This document shows, in pieces, positions 6,646 to 14,207 of a stretch of DNA of 14,679 nt. The DNA lies in NCBI GenBank assembly GCA_937892405.1, contig CALAFS010000145.1, forward strand, positions 1-14,679. The letters are read 5' to 3'. The position numbers and the translations under genes are program-made. Numbering within the stretch: position 1 is the stretch's first letter; every line of letters begins with the position of its first letter. This stretch comes from an uncultured Clostridia bacterium. GTDB lineage: Bacteria > Bacillota > Clostridia > Oscillospirales > CAG-272. The notes beneath the pieces were generated by a model. That model was not told where the DNA came from. It was given only the letters and a program-made list of their open reading frames with translations, and made no database searches.

Positions 6646-7308
6646 ATGAAAAAAGAGATTTTAATACTGGCAGGTCCCTCCGCAGTCGGGAAGTCGACGG
6701 TCGCCGACCTCCTCACCGCGGGCGGACACTTCGCACTCGTCCGCTCGGCTACGACCAGAGAGCGCAGGGGAGACGCCCACGACGGAGAATATTTCTATGT
6801 CGGCGAAGAGGAGTTTACCCGCATGCTTTCCGCCGGCGCCTTTGTTGAGAACAGTGAGATTTCCGGATACCGCTACGGTACCCCGCGTGCGGAGATTACG
6901 AGAATCCGCGAAGAGGGAAAATGCCCGCTTCTGATCCTCGATCAGAACGGCGTGCGTGCCTTCCGCGAGAGCGAGTACGCCCCCGTTACCTACGCGGTCT
7001 ATCTGTACGGCGATCTCAATGTAATGGAAGAGCGCCTTTATGCGCGCGAGCTCTCCGGAGCGCCGAGCGTGGAGGCTCTGCTTCGTTTTGCCGCGCGTAA
7101 AGAGCGGAATACCGAAGAGTATCTCACAGCGGATGGCATCCCTCCGCTTTTTGATCTCCTCACGCCCTGCGATGATGCTGCGGCATGCGCCGAGCGTATC
7201 CGCACCGCTATGAAAGACGGCGCGGAACAGAGCGAAGAAGAAAAAACAAATATCACAAAAAAGTTGATTTCCGAAGCGGAAGAGAAAAAGAACTACCATA
7301 TCAATTGA
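6646..7308 (+). CDS. Guanylate kinase-family protein (divergent)
   Basis: P-loop kinase of the GMP kinase fold, 220 aa (Gmk proteins are usually about 200-210). Visible are the Walker A GPSAVGKST (10-18), the GMP-binding segment SATTRERRGD (34-43), GEYFYV (47-52), Glu69, and GYRYGTP (74-80), matching the 'G-[NY]-Y-Y-G-T' loop. LLILDQNGVRAFR (95-107) corresponds to the Walker B-like 'D-[IV]-[DE]-x-x-G' strand. If active it would phosphorylate GMP/dGMP with ATP. The lid and C-terminus are atypical: ERLYARELSGAP replaces the usual RL..RG..S-E-E segment, and a charged Glu/Lys-rich tail follows. It may be the main Gmk of the organism or a specialised paralogue, so I give no symbol. It follows serS by 135 nt and ends at a terminator. 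Confidence 0.8.
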   Translation: MKKEILILAGPSAVGKSTVADLLTAGGHFALVRSATTRERRGDAHDGEYFYVGEEEFTRMLSAGAFVENSEISGYRYGTPRAEITRIREEGKCPLLILDQNGVRAFRESEYAPVTYAVYLYGDLNVMEERLYARELSGAPSVEALLRFAARKERNTEEYLTADGIPPLFDLLTPCDDAAACAERIRTAMKDGAEQSEEEKTNITKKLISEAEEKKNYHIN

Positions 7309-7320
7309 AGCAAATAATGA

Positions 7321-7360
7321 AAAAACAGCGTCTGTCAGAAGCGACAGACGCTGTTTTTTT
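7321..7360. terminator. Bidirectional terminator between convergent genes
   Basis: AAAAACAGCGTCTGTC (7321-7336), loop AGAAGC, then GACAGACGCTGTTTTT with two further T. A- and T-runs on both sides suit termination of both the guanylate-kinase-like gene (+) and the glutaminase-like gene (-). Confidence 0.85.
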
Positions 7361-7394
7361 GCTTTATTGCAAACAATTCGTTACGAAAGCGCGT

Positions 7395-9320
7395 TTATAG
7401 ATGCAGCTTTCCGTCGTCGGCGAGCATCTTCATGAAGAGACCGCCCTGTACGGAACGGTGCTGGAAGCTCACCTCGAGCCCCGAGAGGGTGTCAAACCAG
7501 TCGGTCATGGGGACGCGGGAGGCGGATTCGTTATATGCGCGCCAGAGAGGAGAGATGAACTTTCCGAACAGAGTGCGGCTGTCCGCCATGGTCGCCGTCC
7601 AGACGAGCCAGTCGGATTTGGTATAATCCGCACGGTTGTCGAGGGGAAGACCGTAGCGGTTCGTATGGGAAATCAGCGTCTCAAGCTCCTCGCGCACGAA
7701 GTCTGCGGGGAAGAGTCCCGTACCCCAGACTTTATCCCACACCATGTTGTACTTCATGGAATAGGTGCCCGGACGGTCAAAGGCGAGACGGGTCGAGCCG
7801 TCTCCGTTCGCGGCGCGGGTCATGAAGCCTTCCGCCTTTTCCTTGGCAAGTGCGCGGTAATGTTCCGCCGCGGTATGGTCGCCCAGCATGTCGGCGAGGA
7901 TTCCCATACCCGCGATACCGAGGATCGCTTTCAGCGTCAGGTTGCAGTTGTGTGCGAGGTGCCCGGCGAAGTCGTCGGTGCAGAGCTGATCTTCCGGATC
8001 GTCGCCGAAGCGGATCAGGTATTCCGCCCATGCCTTCAGCGTGTCGTAGTGCTCTTTGGCAAAGTCGGCGTTCCTTTCGGCGAGGGCGATGTTCGTCTCC
8101 ATGATAATCATGTTGCCGCATTCCTCGACCGGCATCTGGAAGCGATCCTGGAGTTTGCCCGTCTCGCGGTTAAGACCGTAGACCTGCCCGTGCAGAATCG
8201 GGAATTGCCCGACATCGTGCGGTGCGAAGTCGAAGTTCCACGAGCCGCTCTCCACATAGTGGTAGATCGGGCGGAGCATGCCTTTGACAAGCTCGGGATT
8301 GTAGAGCAGAAACATCGGGATCGACGGGTAAGAGACATCGACCGTCGCGGCACAGCCGTTCGAGAAGCACTCCTTCGAGATCCAGAGAATCTTTCCGTCG
8401 GGGGCGACGGCGAGCTTATGTGCCGCGATGACCTGACGGTAGGCGAGCGAGCAGAGATCGGCATACTTTTCGCCGCCGGAGAGATAGGCTTTTGCCGTCA
8501 TGGCGTCCGAGAAGGTGTCGGCGGCTTCCTTGCATACGGGGTAATCCTTCGCCGCCTCGGCAATTGCCTCTTCAATCGTTTTGCCGTCCCTGTTCCAAAG
8601 GGATTTTAAGGGCGTGCCGAAATAATCAATCGAGAAGACATCGTCATAGGCGAAGAGGAAGAGACGGTCTTCACCCTCCTTCACCGCGCTCGAGGTGCGG
8701 TAGGCGAGAGGTGCGCGCCAGAGTTCCTCGGGTTCCTTTTCCCATACCGCCGCGGGGTCCTTGACCGCGCAGAGGAAGTAGCCCCAGTTGATACGGATAT
8801 TGTCTCCGCTCTCGGAGAGGGGGCGCTGATTTTTGTTTCCCATCCTGATGGTGGGGAGCCCCTCGATTTCGGGGCAGGTCACATCGACACCGTCGTCATC
8901 GAGAGCGTGATTTTTACACAGTGTCGCATTGACCGTGAGATTGATTCTGACATCGTGCTTTTCCTTGTCACGGCTCTCATAGGAGACGATCATGTAGGAG
9001 ACCGGGCGGGAGAGAAGCGTGAGATTGTCGGGAAGAAGAGGCGTCATGAAACGGACGAAGAGACGGATCTTTTCGTTTTCCATGGTGACGCGTGTGTTCA
9101 GCGCGTCAAAATCGCGGTAGGTCTCGGTCATCTTTTTGATCTTGTTCCGGTAGCCGAGGAAGGATTCGGTCACTCCGTCGACGGTGACGGTACCGAAAAT
9201 TTCGTTTTTTGCACCCGTCCAGTGAACGGTGGGAGTAAAGTTCAGGGCATCGCCGCACGACCAGACCGAAAAGTACGGGTCGACGGTAATCAGGGGAAGT
9301 GCCGGAGCACGGAGTTTCAT
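7395..9320 (-). CDS. DUF4964/DUF5127/DUF4965/DUF1793 protein (glutaminase A-like)
   Basis: 641 aa, matching the family annotated 'DUF4965 domain-containing / glutaminase family protein', whose fungal member GtaA is a secreted glutaminase. Order from memory of the family: N-terminal DUF4964 (APALPLITVDPYFSVWS, then VHWTGAKNE near 35-43), a beta-rich DUF5127 to about 290, DUF4965 (LAYRQVIAAHKLAV; GSWNFDFAPHDVGQFPI; MPVEECGNM), and C-terminal helical DUF1793 (GHLAHNCNLTLKAILG; YNMVWDKVWGTGLFP; DWLVWTATMAD). The fold is related to six-hairpin glycosidases. The ATG at 9320 is chosen because AAAGGAG lies 8 nt upstream and the family N-terminus starts there; the 22-residue extension overlaps the -10 region. 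There is no signal peptide, so it is probably cytoplasmic. The true substrate is uncertain. It is a single-gene unit with its own promoter. Confidence 0.85.
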   Translation of the reverse strand: MKLRAPALPLITVDPYFSVWSCGDALNFTPTVHWTGAKNEIFGTVTVDGVTESFLGYRNKIKKMTETYRDFDALNTRVTMENEKIRLFVRFMTPLLPDNLTLLSRPVSYMIVSYESRDKEKHDVRINLTVNATLCKNHALDDDGVDVTCPEIEGLPTIRMGNKNQRPLSESGDNIRINWGYFLCAVKDPAAVWEKEPEELWRAPLAYRTSSAVKEGEDRLFLFAYDDVFSIDYFGTPLKSLWNRDGKTIEEAIAEAAKDYPVCKEAADTFSDAMTAKAYLSGGEKYADLCSLAYRQVIAAHKLAVAPDGKILWISKECFSNGCAATVDVSYPSIPMFLLYNPELVKGMLRPIYHYVESGSWNFDFAPHDVGQFPILHGQVYGLNRETGKLQDRFQMPVEECGNMIIMETNIALAERNADFAKEHYDTLKAWAEYLIRFGDDPEDQLCTDDFAGHLAHNCNLTLKAILGIAGMGILADMLGDHTAAEHYRALAKEKAEGFMTRAANGDGSTRLAFDRPGTYSMKYNMVWDKVWGTGLFPADFVREELETLISHTNRYGLPLDNRADYTKSDWLVWTATMADSRTLFGKFISPLWRAYNESASRVPMTDWFDTLSGLEVSFQHRSVQGGLFMKMLADDGKLHL

Positions 9321-9357
9321 GACATATTCTCCTTTCGGATTTTTATTTTCCGCTTTC

Positions 9358-9386
9358 ATTATATCATGCTTTTTTTGATTATTCAA
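9358..9386 (-). promoter_or_regulatory. Promoter of the glutaminase A-like gene
   Basis: On the minus strand, TTGAAT (9386-9381) and TATAAT (9363-9358) are 17 nt apart. Transcription would start near 9350, about 30 nt before the ATG. Confidence 0.75.
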
Positions 9387-9428
9387 TTACTTTTTCTTCT
9401 TTTTCTATGACATATCCTACTGCGAAAC

Positions 9429-9472
9429 ATAAAAATCCCGTGGCACGGAAAACCGTGTCACGGGATTTTTAT
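9429..9472 (-). terminator. Terminator of the Na/Pi symporter gene
   Basis: An ATAAAAATCCCGTG/CACGGGATTTTTAT arm pair, with an inner CACGG-aaaa-CCGTG hairpin and one internal mismatch, lies 16 nt after the symporter stop codon. On the minus strand the stem ends in TTTTTAT. Confidence 0.8.
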
Positions 9473-9488
9473 CCGAAAGGCCCGAAGG

Positions 9489-11159
9489 TCAGGCATCCAT
9501 ATCACTCTCGACCGTTTCGACCTCGTCGTGCATTTGTCCGGAGACGGTGTGCGCGATATAGGTCAGGTGGTCGCCGAGACGCTCGAGATTGGAGACCATG
9601 TTGATGAAGACGCTGCTGCATTCCGGCTTACATTCTCCGGCATTGAGTCTTGCAATGTGGCTGTCGATCAGTTGTTTGCGGAAGGCGTCGATGTCGTTTT
9701 CCGTGCGATCAATCTCGGGGAGCAGAGAGGTGTCATGCTCGAGGATGATACGTTTCGTCAGGGCATAGAGCGCTTCCACCCGCTTGACCATGGCGGCGAT
9801 TTCCACTTTGACATGATCGGAGAACTCGAGGTTATCGCGCATGGTACGCTCGGTATATTTTGTAAAGTTGTCCGCAATTTCGGCAATTCTCATGATGTCA
9901 CCGACATTGCTGTGCAGATTGGAGATGTCGCGCTCCACCGCGAGCTTACTCTGCGCGGAGAGCTTGATGAGATAGTTGATGATCGCACGGCTGATATTAC
10001 CTGCGTCGCGGATCAGCTTCTGCGTCTCGGGGATCAGGGAGCGGTTGCGCTCTTCAAACGAACGGTATCCCATACGGAAGGCGTCCATCGCCGTGTCGGC
10101 GAGCAGGGCGGTTTCCTTTTCGAGCTGGGAGATCGCGAGAGAGGTGGAGGAGAGCATACGCTCATCGAGATAAGTGGTCGGACGGTCGGTCTTCTTATCC
10201 CGGATGATAAGCTTCGACAGAGTGACAAACACATTACAGAAGGGGAGAAAAACAATTGTACAGGTGAGGTTGAAGAAGGTGTGGAACATCGCGATCTGCG
10301 TCGCCGGTGCCCCGGGGAACCACACACGGAAGGTCGCGTCCATAAAGCCGGGCCATGCCGTGAGCAGAATGAAGAAGAGCATGGAGCCGAAGGTGTTGAA
10401 CATGAGATGAATCAGACCGGTGCGTTTCGCGTTGGAACCGGCGCTCAGTGCGGACATCAGAGCTGTGACGCAGGAACCGATGTTCGTACCGAGAATGAAA
10501 AAGAGAACTTCGTTCTGACCGGTACCGATCTGAAGCCCCGCGACCGACATCGCGATGATGATCGAGGTCGTAGCGGAACTGGATTGCACCAGCGCGGTGA
10601 GAAAGATACCGAGGAAGAAGAGGAGCCACGGGCTCGTGACATGGACGAACAGCTCCTGAATGGCGGCTTTCTGATCCGTCATGGAGTCGGACATCAGGGA
10701 CAGACCGACGAAAATCAGACCGAGACCCGCGAGAATGTAGCCTGCGGATTTTGTCGTGTCGTTTTTGCAGATCATCGTCATCAGGATACCGATAAAGATC
10801 AGCACCTGAATGTAGGTTGCGAAGGGGAACGCGCTGAGTGCCGCGATCTGTGCGGTGATGGTGGTGCCGATGTTCGCACCCATGATCATCGCCGTCGCCT
10901 GGTAAAGGTTCATGATACCGACATTGACAAAGCCGACGATCAGAACCGTCGTGACACCAGAGCTCTGGATCAGAGCGGTGGACGCCGCACCGATTCCCAC
11001 ATTGACAAGACGCTTGTCCGCCGTGCGGGAGAAGAGGCTCTTGATTTTACCGGTAGCGAGCTGCTCGATGTTGGAGGTAAGAAGCTGCACACCCACGAGA
11101 AAGACGCCGGTACCGGCAAGCAGTTTGACAAAAAACAGGAGAAAGTCCGCAAATGACAT
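9489..11159 (-). CDS. Na+/phosphate cotransporter family protein with C-terminal PhoU-like domain
   Basis: 556 aa, the usual size of the bacterial NptA/PNaS-type fusion. It imports inorganic phosphate with Na+ across the cytoplasmic membrane. The two inverted-repeat transport halves each show the family QSS motif (TALIQSSGVTT, 61-71; TALVQSSSATTS, 188-199), each followed by a GxNIG element (GANIGTT, 94-100; GTNIGSC, 224-230). About eight to ten hydrophobic segments fill residues 5-315. From about 320 the protein becomes soluble and helical, rich in charged heptads, matching the PhoU-like domain (SNLERLGDHLTYIAHTV near the end). The start is ATG at 11159 with a modest AAGGA SD about 10 nt upstream. 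It diverges from the oadB-like gene across 277 nt; Na+ links the two. Confidence 0.92.
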   Translation of the reverse strand: MSFADFLLFFVKLLAGTGVFLVGVQLLTSNIEQLATGKIKSLFSRTADKRLVNVGIGAASTALIQSSGVTTVLIVGFVNVGIMNLYQATAMIMGANIGTTITAQIAALSAFPFATYIQVLIFIGILMTMICKNDTTKSAGYILAGLGLIFVGLSLMSDSMTDQKAAIQELFVHVTSPWLLFFLGIFLTALVQSSSATTSIIIAMSVAGLQIGTGQNEVLFFILGTNIGSCVTALMSALSAGSNAKRTGLIHLMFNTFGSMLFFILLTAWPGFMDATFRVWFPGAPATQIAMFHTFFNLTCTIVFLPFCNVFVTLSKLIIRDKKTDRPTTYLDERMLSSTSLAISQLEKETALLADTAMDAFRMGYRSFEERNRSLIPETQKLIRDAGNISRAIINYLIKLSAQSKLAVERDISNLHSNVGDIMRIAEIADNFTKYTERTMRDNLEFSDHVKVEIAAMVKRVEALYALTKRIILEHDTSLLPEIDRTENDIDAFRKQLIDSHIARLNAGECKPECSSVFINMVSNLERLGDHLTYIAHTVSGQMHDEVETVESDMDA

Positions 11160-11209
11160 AAATTGTTTTTCCTTTTGATAAACAGATTCGGATAGGCTCT
11201 ATATAATAA

Positions 11210-11226
11210 ATGTACGAACGGTACAT
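11210..11226. promoter_or_regulatory. Operator-like inverted repeat in the divergent intergenic region
   Basis: ATGTAC-gaacg-GTACAT is a perfect 6-bp-arm inverted repeat, with arms one helical turn apart, 51 nt upstream of the Na/Pi symporter start. A weak minus-strand -10 (TATTAT, 11208-11203) lies next to it, so a bound repressor would sit in the promoter spacer. The cognate regulator is unknown. Confidence 0.4.
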
Positions 11227-11276
11227 AATGCTGTCGGATGATATGACTGTTTTTTTATCAAATCGTGAATTCCTAC

Positions 11277-11305
11277 TTGAAAAATTCCGGAACTCATGGT
11301 ATAAT
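11277..11305 (+). promoter_or_regulatory. Promoter of the oadB-like/oadG-like pair
   Basis: TTGAAA (11277-11282) and TATAAT (11300-11305) are 17 nt apart. Transcription would start near 11312, leaving a 125-nt leader. Confidence 0.8.
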
Positions 11306-11319
11306 TATAGCATATTTTG

Positions 11320-11414
11320 CGTGGAAATGCAACGGCTATTTGCGATTCGGTAAAATTTTTGCAAAACTACCGTAAATAAAGCGTAAGCCGCATTAAAATT
11401 GCGTCATTTCCACG
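11320..11414 (+). promoter_or_regulatory. Structured 5' leader of the oadB-like gene (candidate cis-regulatory RNA)
   Basis: CGTGGAAATG (11320-11329) pairs perfectly with CATTTCCACG (11405-11414). Nested inside are CGGCT (11333-11337)/AGCCG (11386-11390) and CGGTA (11348-11352)/TACCG (11368-11372). The helix closes 6 nt before the SD AAAGGAG (11421-11427). No known riboswitch consensus was recognised. The structure is judged by eye only. Confidence 0.45.
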
Positions 11415-11436
11415 AAAGAAAAAGGAGAAAAAAACT

Positions 11437-12564
11437 GTGGGAGAACTGTTTTCCAATGTGACGAACATCACATGGCAGCAGGTGGTGATGTGGGTGATCG
11501 GAGGAATCCTAATCTACCTCGCCATCAAAAAGGATATGGAGCCGACGCTTCTGTTACCGATGGGATTCGGCGCCATACTGGTCAATCTGCCCCTCTCGGG
11601 CGCGGTGGATCAGGTCTATGACGGGGTGGTCGAGAACGGCGTCATTGATGTCCTCTTCGGTGCCGGGATCGCGAACGAGCTGTTTCCGCTTCTTCTGTTC
11701 GTCGGTATCGGTGCGATGATCGACTTTGAGCCTCTGCTCTCCAATCCGAAACTGATGATTTTCGGTGCGGCGGCGCAGTTCGGTATCTTCTTCACACTGA
11801 GCATGGCATCGCTCTTCGGCTTTGATCTGAAGGACGCCGCTTCCATCGCCATCATCGGTGCGGCGGACGGCCCGACCGCGATCTTCGTCGCGAACTTCTT
11901 CAACTCCAAATATATGGGCGCGATCATGGTGGCGGCATATTCCTATATGGCGCTGGTTCCCATCGTACAGCCTCCGGTCATCAAGCTTCTGACGACGAAG
12001 AACGAGCGGAAAATCCGCATGCCCTACACGCAAAGATCGGTTTCCAAGCTGACGAAGATTCTTTTCCCGATTGTCATCACCGTGGTTACCGGTATTGTCT
12101 CGCCCCGCAGTGTGGCTCTGATCGGATTTCTGATGTTCGGCAACCTGATCCGTGAGTGCGGCGTGCTCGATTCGCTCTCCGAGACGGCGCAGAAGGTGCT
12201 CTCGAACCTCGTGACCCTCTTCCTCGGCATCACCATCGCGACGAAGATGCAGGCGCAGTATTTCCTGACGCCCGAGACGCTTCTGATCTTGGCGCTCGGA
12301 CTTGTCGCTTTCGTCTTTGATACGGCGGGCGGCGTCCTCGTGGCGAAGTTTCTGAATCTCTTCCTGCCGAAAGAAAAGAAGATCAACCCGATGATCGGCG
12401 CCGCCGGCATCTCGGCGTTCCCGATGTCCGCCCGCGTCGTGCATAAAATGGGACTGCGGGAAGACCCCGAGAACTTCCTTCTCATGCACTCGGTCGGCGT
12501 GAATGTCTCGGGGCAGATCGCCTCGGTCATTGCCGGCGGACTGATTCTCAACATGCTCGGTTAA
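11437..12564 (+). CDS. Na+-pumping decarboxylase beta subunit (OadB/GcdB/MmdB family)
   Basis: 375 aa, typical length. Beta subunits carry out the membrane decarboxylation of carboxybiotin and couple it to Na+ export. The signature GAADGPTAIF (141-150) carries the conserved Asp (here D144) equivalent to the Na+-binding Asp203 of Klebsiella OadB. HSVGVNVSGQIA near the C-terminus holds the conserved Asn (about N356) and Ser. About nine to eleven hydrophobic segments cover the chain. GTG at 11437 is the start: GGAG lies 9 nt upstream and no nearer ATG fits the family N-terminus. The gene for the biotin-dependent alpha (carboxyltransferase) subunit and the biotin carrier are not in the window, so whether the substrate is oxaloacetate, methylmalonyl-CoA or glutaconyl-CoA cannot be told. 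Confidence 0.92.
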   Translation: MGELFSNVTNITWQQVVMWVIGGILIYLAIKKDMEPTLLLPMGFGAILVNLPLSGAVDQVYDGVVENGVIDVLFGAGIANELFPLLLFVGIGAMIDFEPLLSNPKLMIFGAAAQFGIFFTLSMASLFGFDLKDAASIAIIGAADGPTAIFVANFFNSKYMGAIMVAAYSYMALVPIVQPPVIKLLTTKNERKIRMPYTQRSVSKLTKILFPIVITVVTGIVSPRSVALIGFLMFGNLIRECGVLDSLSETAQKVLSNLVTLFLGITIATKMQAQYFLTPETLLILALGLVAFVFDTAGGVLVAKFLNLFLPKEKKINPMIGAAGISAFPMSARVVHKMGLREDPENFLLMHSVGVNVSGQIASVIAGGLILNMLG

Positions 12565-12577
12565 GGAGGAGCTTTCG

Positions 12578-12712
12578 ATGAAAATTGATTTTCAGGCATT
12601 CGTAGACACCCTTCCCATCATGGGGAAAGGTATGGCGGGTATCTTTATCGTCACCGCCGTCATTATTCTTGCGATGATCGCTCTTCGTGAGCTGACAAAG
12701 TCGAAAAAGTAA
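12578..12712 (+). CDS. OadG-related small membrane subunit (44 aa)
   Basis: MKIDFQAFVDTLPIMGKGMA is followed by a single hydrophobic helix (GIFIVTAVIILAMIAL) and a basic RELTKSKK tail. This is the N-terminal membrane anchor of the OadG gamma subunit, with its G-x-G-M-x-x-[IV]-F signature, but without the soluble Pro/His-rich tail of full-length OadG (about 80-100 aa). SD GGAGGA (12565-12570) follows the beta-subunit stop directly and lies 7 nt before the ATG, so the two are co-translated. It likely stabilises the beta subunit and anchors the alpha subunit. Confidence 0.8.
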   Translation: MKIDFQAFVDTLPIMGKGMAGIFIVTAVIILAMIALRELTKSKK

Positions 12713-12734
12713 AGTATTCTTTTCAAAAGCATAG

Positions 12735-12773
12735 AAAAAGAGCCTCTGCTCGTTGAGCAGAGGCTCTTTTTTT
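12735..12773. terminator. Bidirectional terminator between convergent genes
   Basis: AAAAAGAGCCTCTGCTC-gtt-GAGCAGAGGCTCTTTTT is a perfect 17-bp stem with A- and T-tracts. It lies 22 nt after the OadG-like stop and directly before the stop of the CNNM gene on the other strand. Confidence 0.9.
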
Positions 12774-12777
12774 GTAA

Positions 12778-14040
12778 TTATTCCGCCGATGCCACGGCTT
12801 CTTCTTCCGCTTTTTCCTCGGGAAGAATTTTGACCTCGACATTGGAGACTCTGTGTCCCTCGGTCGCGATCACGCGGACGCTGATGTTCTCGTAATCGAA
12901 GCCGTCGCCGTCCTCGGGGATCTGACCGAGCTCTTCCATGATCCAGCCGCCGAGAGAGATGGCGTCGGTCTCGGGGGAGATGTGGAACTGCTCGCAGAAG
13001 TCGGACATGTCCATCGAGCCGTCGACAAGGTAGGTGTCGTTGTCGACCCTTTGAACATCCTCGCTCTTTTCGTCGTGCTCGTCGAAGATTTCGCCGACCA
13101 GCTCTTCGAGAATATCTTCCATGGTGACGATGCCGTAGGTGCCGCCGTATTCGTCCACGACGACGGCGATGTGGGATTTCTTGCGCTGAAGCTCGCGGAG
13201 AATGGTATCGATTTTTTCATGCTTCATGATGAAGATCGGGGGGGTCATAATGTCTTTGATCGGTTTTTCCGTGATGCCGTCCCCGGTATAGAAGTCCTTC
13301 AGATGAATGACACCGACAATGTGGTCGATGCTCTCTTCATAGACGAGAATTCTCGAAAATTTCGATTCGGTAAAGACGCGTGCGATCTCTTCCTTCGTGG
13401 CATCGAGGGGCACGGCTTCGAGATCTACGCGGTGCGTGAGGATGTCCTCGGCATCCCGTTCGGTGAATTCGATCGCGTTGCGGAGCAACTCGCCTTCACT
13501 TTTATCAATACTTCCGCCCTCCTGCACTTCGTCGACCAGCATGAGGAGCTCTTCCTGTGAAAGCTTGGTATCGGCATCGGGCTTGAAAATGCGGTTGACG
13601 AGCTTTTTCCACTGTGCGAAGAGGAAATTCAGCGGCATGAAGATGTAGATCAGCGCATTGATGATTTTGGCCGAGAAGAGCGCGAACTTTTCGGGGGAGT
13701 TTTTCGCGGCACTCTTCGGCGAGATTTCGCCGAAAATCAGGACGACGACGGTTACCACCGCCGTGGAGACGGTCGCACCGATGTCGCCAAGGGCATTTAC
13801 GAATAGGATCGTACCGATGGACGCCAGCGCGATGTTGACGATGTTGTTACCGATCAGGATCGTCGAGAGCAGACGGTCATAGTTTTCGGCGAGCCGACAG
13901 ACGAGCGCCGCGGTGGCGTTCCCGCCTTCGGCGAGGGTCTTCATTTTTGTTTTATTAAAGGTAGAGAAGGCGGTCTCCGTCGCGGAAAAATACGCGGACA
14001 TAATAACGAGAAGCGCCATAATAATCAGTTGAACTGCCAT
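12778..14040 (-). CDS. CNNM/CorC-type (hemolysin-family) transporter, probable Mg2+/Co2+ efflux
   Basis: 420 aa in the standard order. The CNNM (DUF21) transmembrane domain spans about 1-190 with SAYFSATETAFSTFNK (15-30), NNIVNIALAS and GEISPKSAAK. A CBS-domain pair spans about 205-330 (ILVYEESIDHIVGVIHLKDF; VVVDEYGGTYGIVTMEDILE), which binds ATP-Mg2+ in studied homologues. A CorC_HlyC domain spans about 340-410 (GGWIMEELGQIPEDGDGFDY). Characterised relatives such as Thermus CorC and staphylococcal MpfA export Mg2+; 'hemolysin' is a historic name. The start is ATG at 14040 with SD TAGGAG 6 nt upstream. The Glu/Ala-rich C-terminal tail is unremarkable. The gene stands alone behind a 220-nt leader containing a terminator and a small ORF, so attenuation control is likely. 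Confidence 0.92.
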   Translation of the reverse strand: MAVQLIIMALLVIMSAYFSATETAFSTFNKTKMKTLAEGGNATAALVCRLAENYDRLLSTILIGNNIVNIALASIGTILFVNALGDIGATVSTAVVTVVVLIFGEISPKSAAKNSPEKFALFSAKIINALIYIFMPLNFLFAQWKKLVNRIFKPDADTKLSQEELLMLVDEVQEGGSIDKSEGELLRNAIEFTERDAEDILTHRVDLEAVPLDATKEEIARVFTESKFSRILVYEESIDHIVGVIHLKDFYTGDGITEKPIKDIMTPPIFIMKHEKIDTILRELQRKKSHIAVVVDEYGGTYGIVTMEDILEELVGEIFDEHDEKSEDVQRVDNDTYLVDGSMDMSDFCEQFHISPETDAISLGGWIMEELGQIPEDGDGFDYENISVRVIATEGHRVSNVEVKILPEEKAEEEAVASAE

Positions 14041-14118
14041 AAAATGCTCCTATGTTTTATCCTTTGTTCATCGTTGTGCGAATCCTTTTTGATCCGCCTG
14101 TCGATTTTTTCAAAAGGG

Positions 14119-14207
14119 AACCTGCAAAAAAGCGCAAAAAGCATACCTGTTTTCCGAAATGTAAAAAACAGATATGCTTTTATAATCTATGATAATAGGT
14201 GCAGGTT
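14119..14207 (-). promoter_or_regulatory. Long-range pairing around the attenuator
   Basis: On the minus strand AACCTGCA (14207-14200, inside the leader-peptide codons) is exactly complementary to TGCAGGTT (14126-14119, after the terminator's T-tract). The helix would enclose the terminator and can form only in read-through RNA. Confidence 0.4.
14131..14181 (-). terminator. Leader terminator (attenuator) upstream of the CNNM/CorC gene
   Basis: On the minus strand AAAAGCATATCTGTTTT (14181-14165) pairs with AAAACAGGTATGCTTTT (14153-14137). One U-G wobble is a pair only on the minus-strand RNA (C x A on the other strand), which assigns the orientation. TTTT(T)GCGCTTTTTT follows. It stands between a strong promoter and the CNNM start, so read-through must be regulated or partial. 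Confidence 0.75.

Noticed and set aside
7401..8609. 402-codon open frame antisense to the glutaminase A-like gene
   Set aside because: It has no SD and no domain pattern, and lies fully inside a well-supported gene on the other strand.
9321..9386. 22-residue N-terminal extension of the glutaminase A-like protein
   Set aside because: It covers the -10 and -35 boxes of the predicted promoter, and the family N-terminus and SD fit the start at 9320.
9528..11156. 542-codon open frame antisense to the Na/Pi symporter
   Set aside because: It is highly charged with no recognisable motif, whereas the other strand encodes a full symporter with both QSS motifs; it is a codon-bias shadow.
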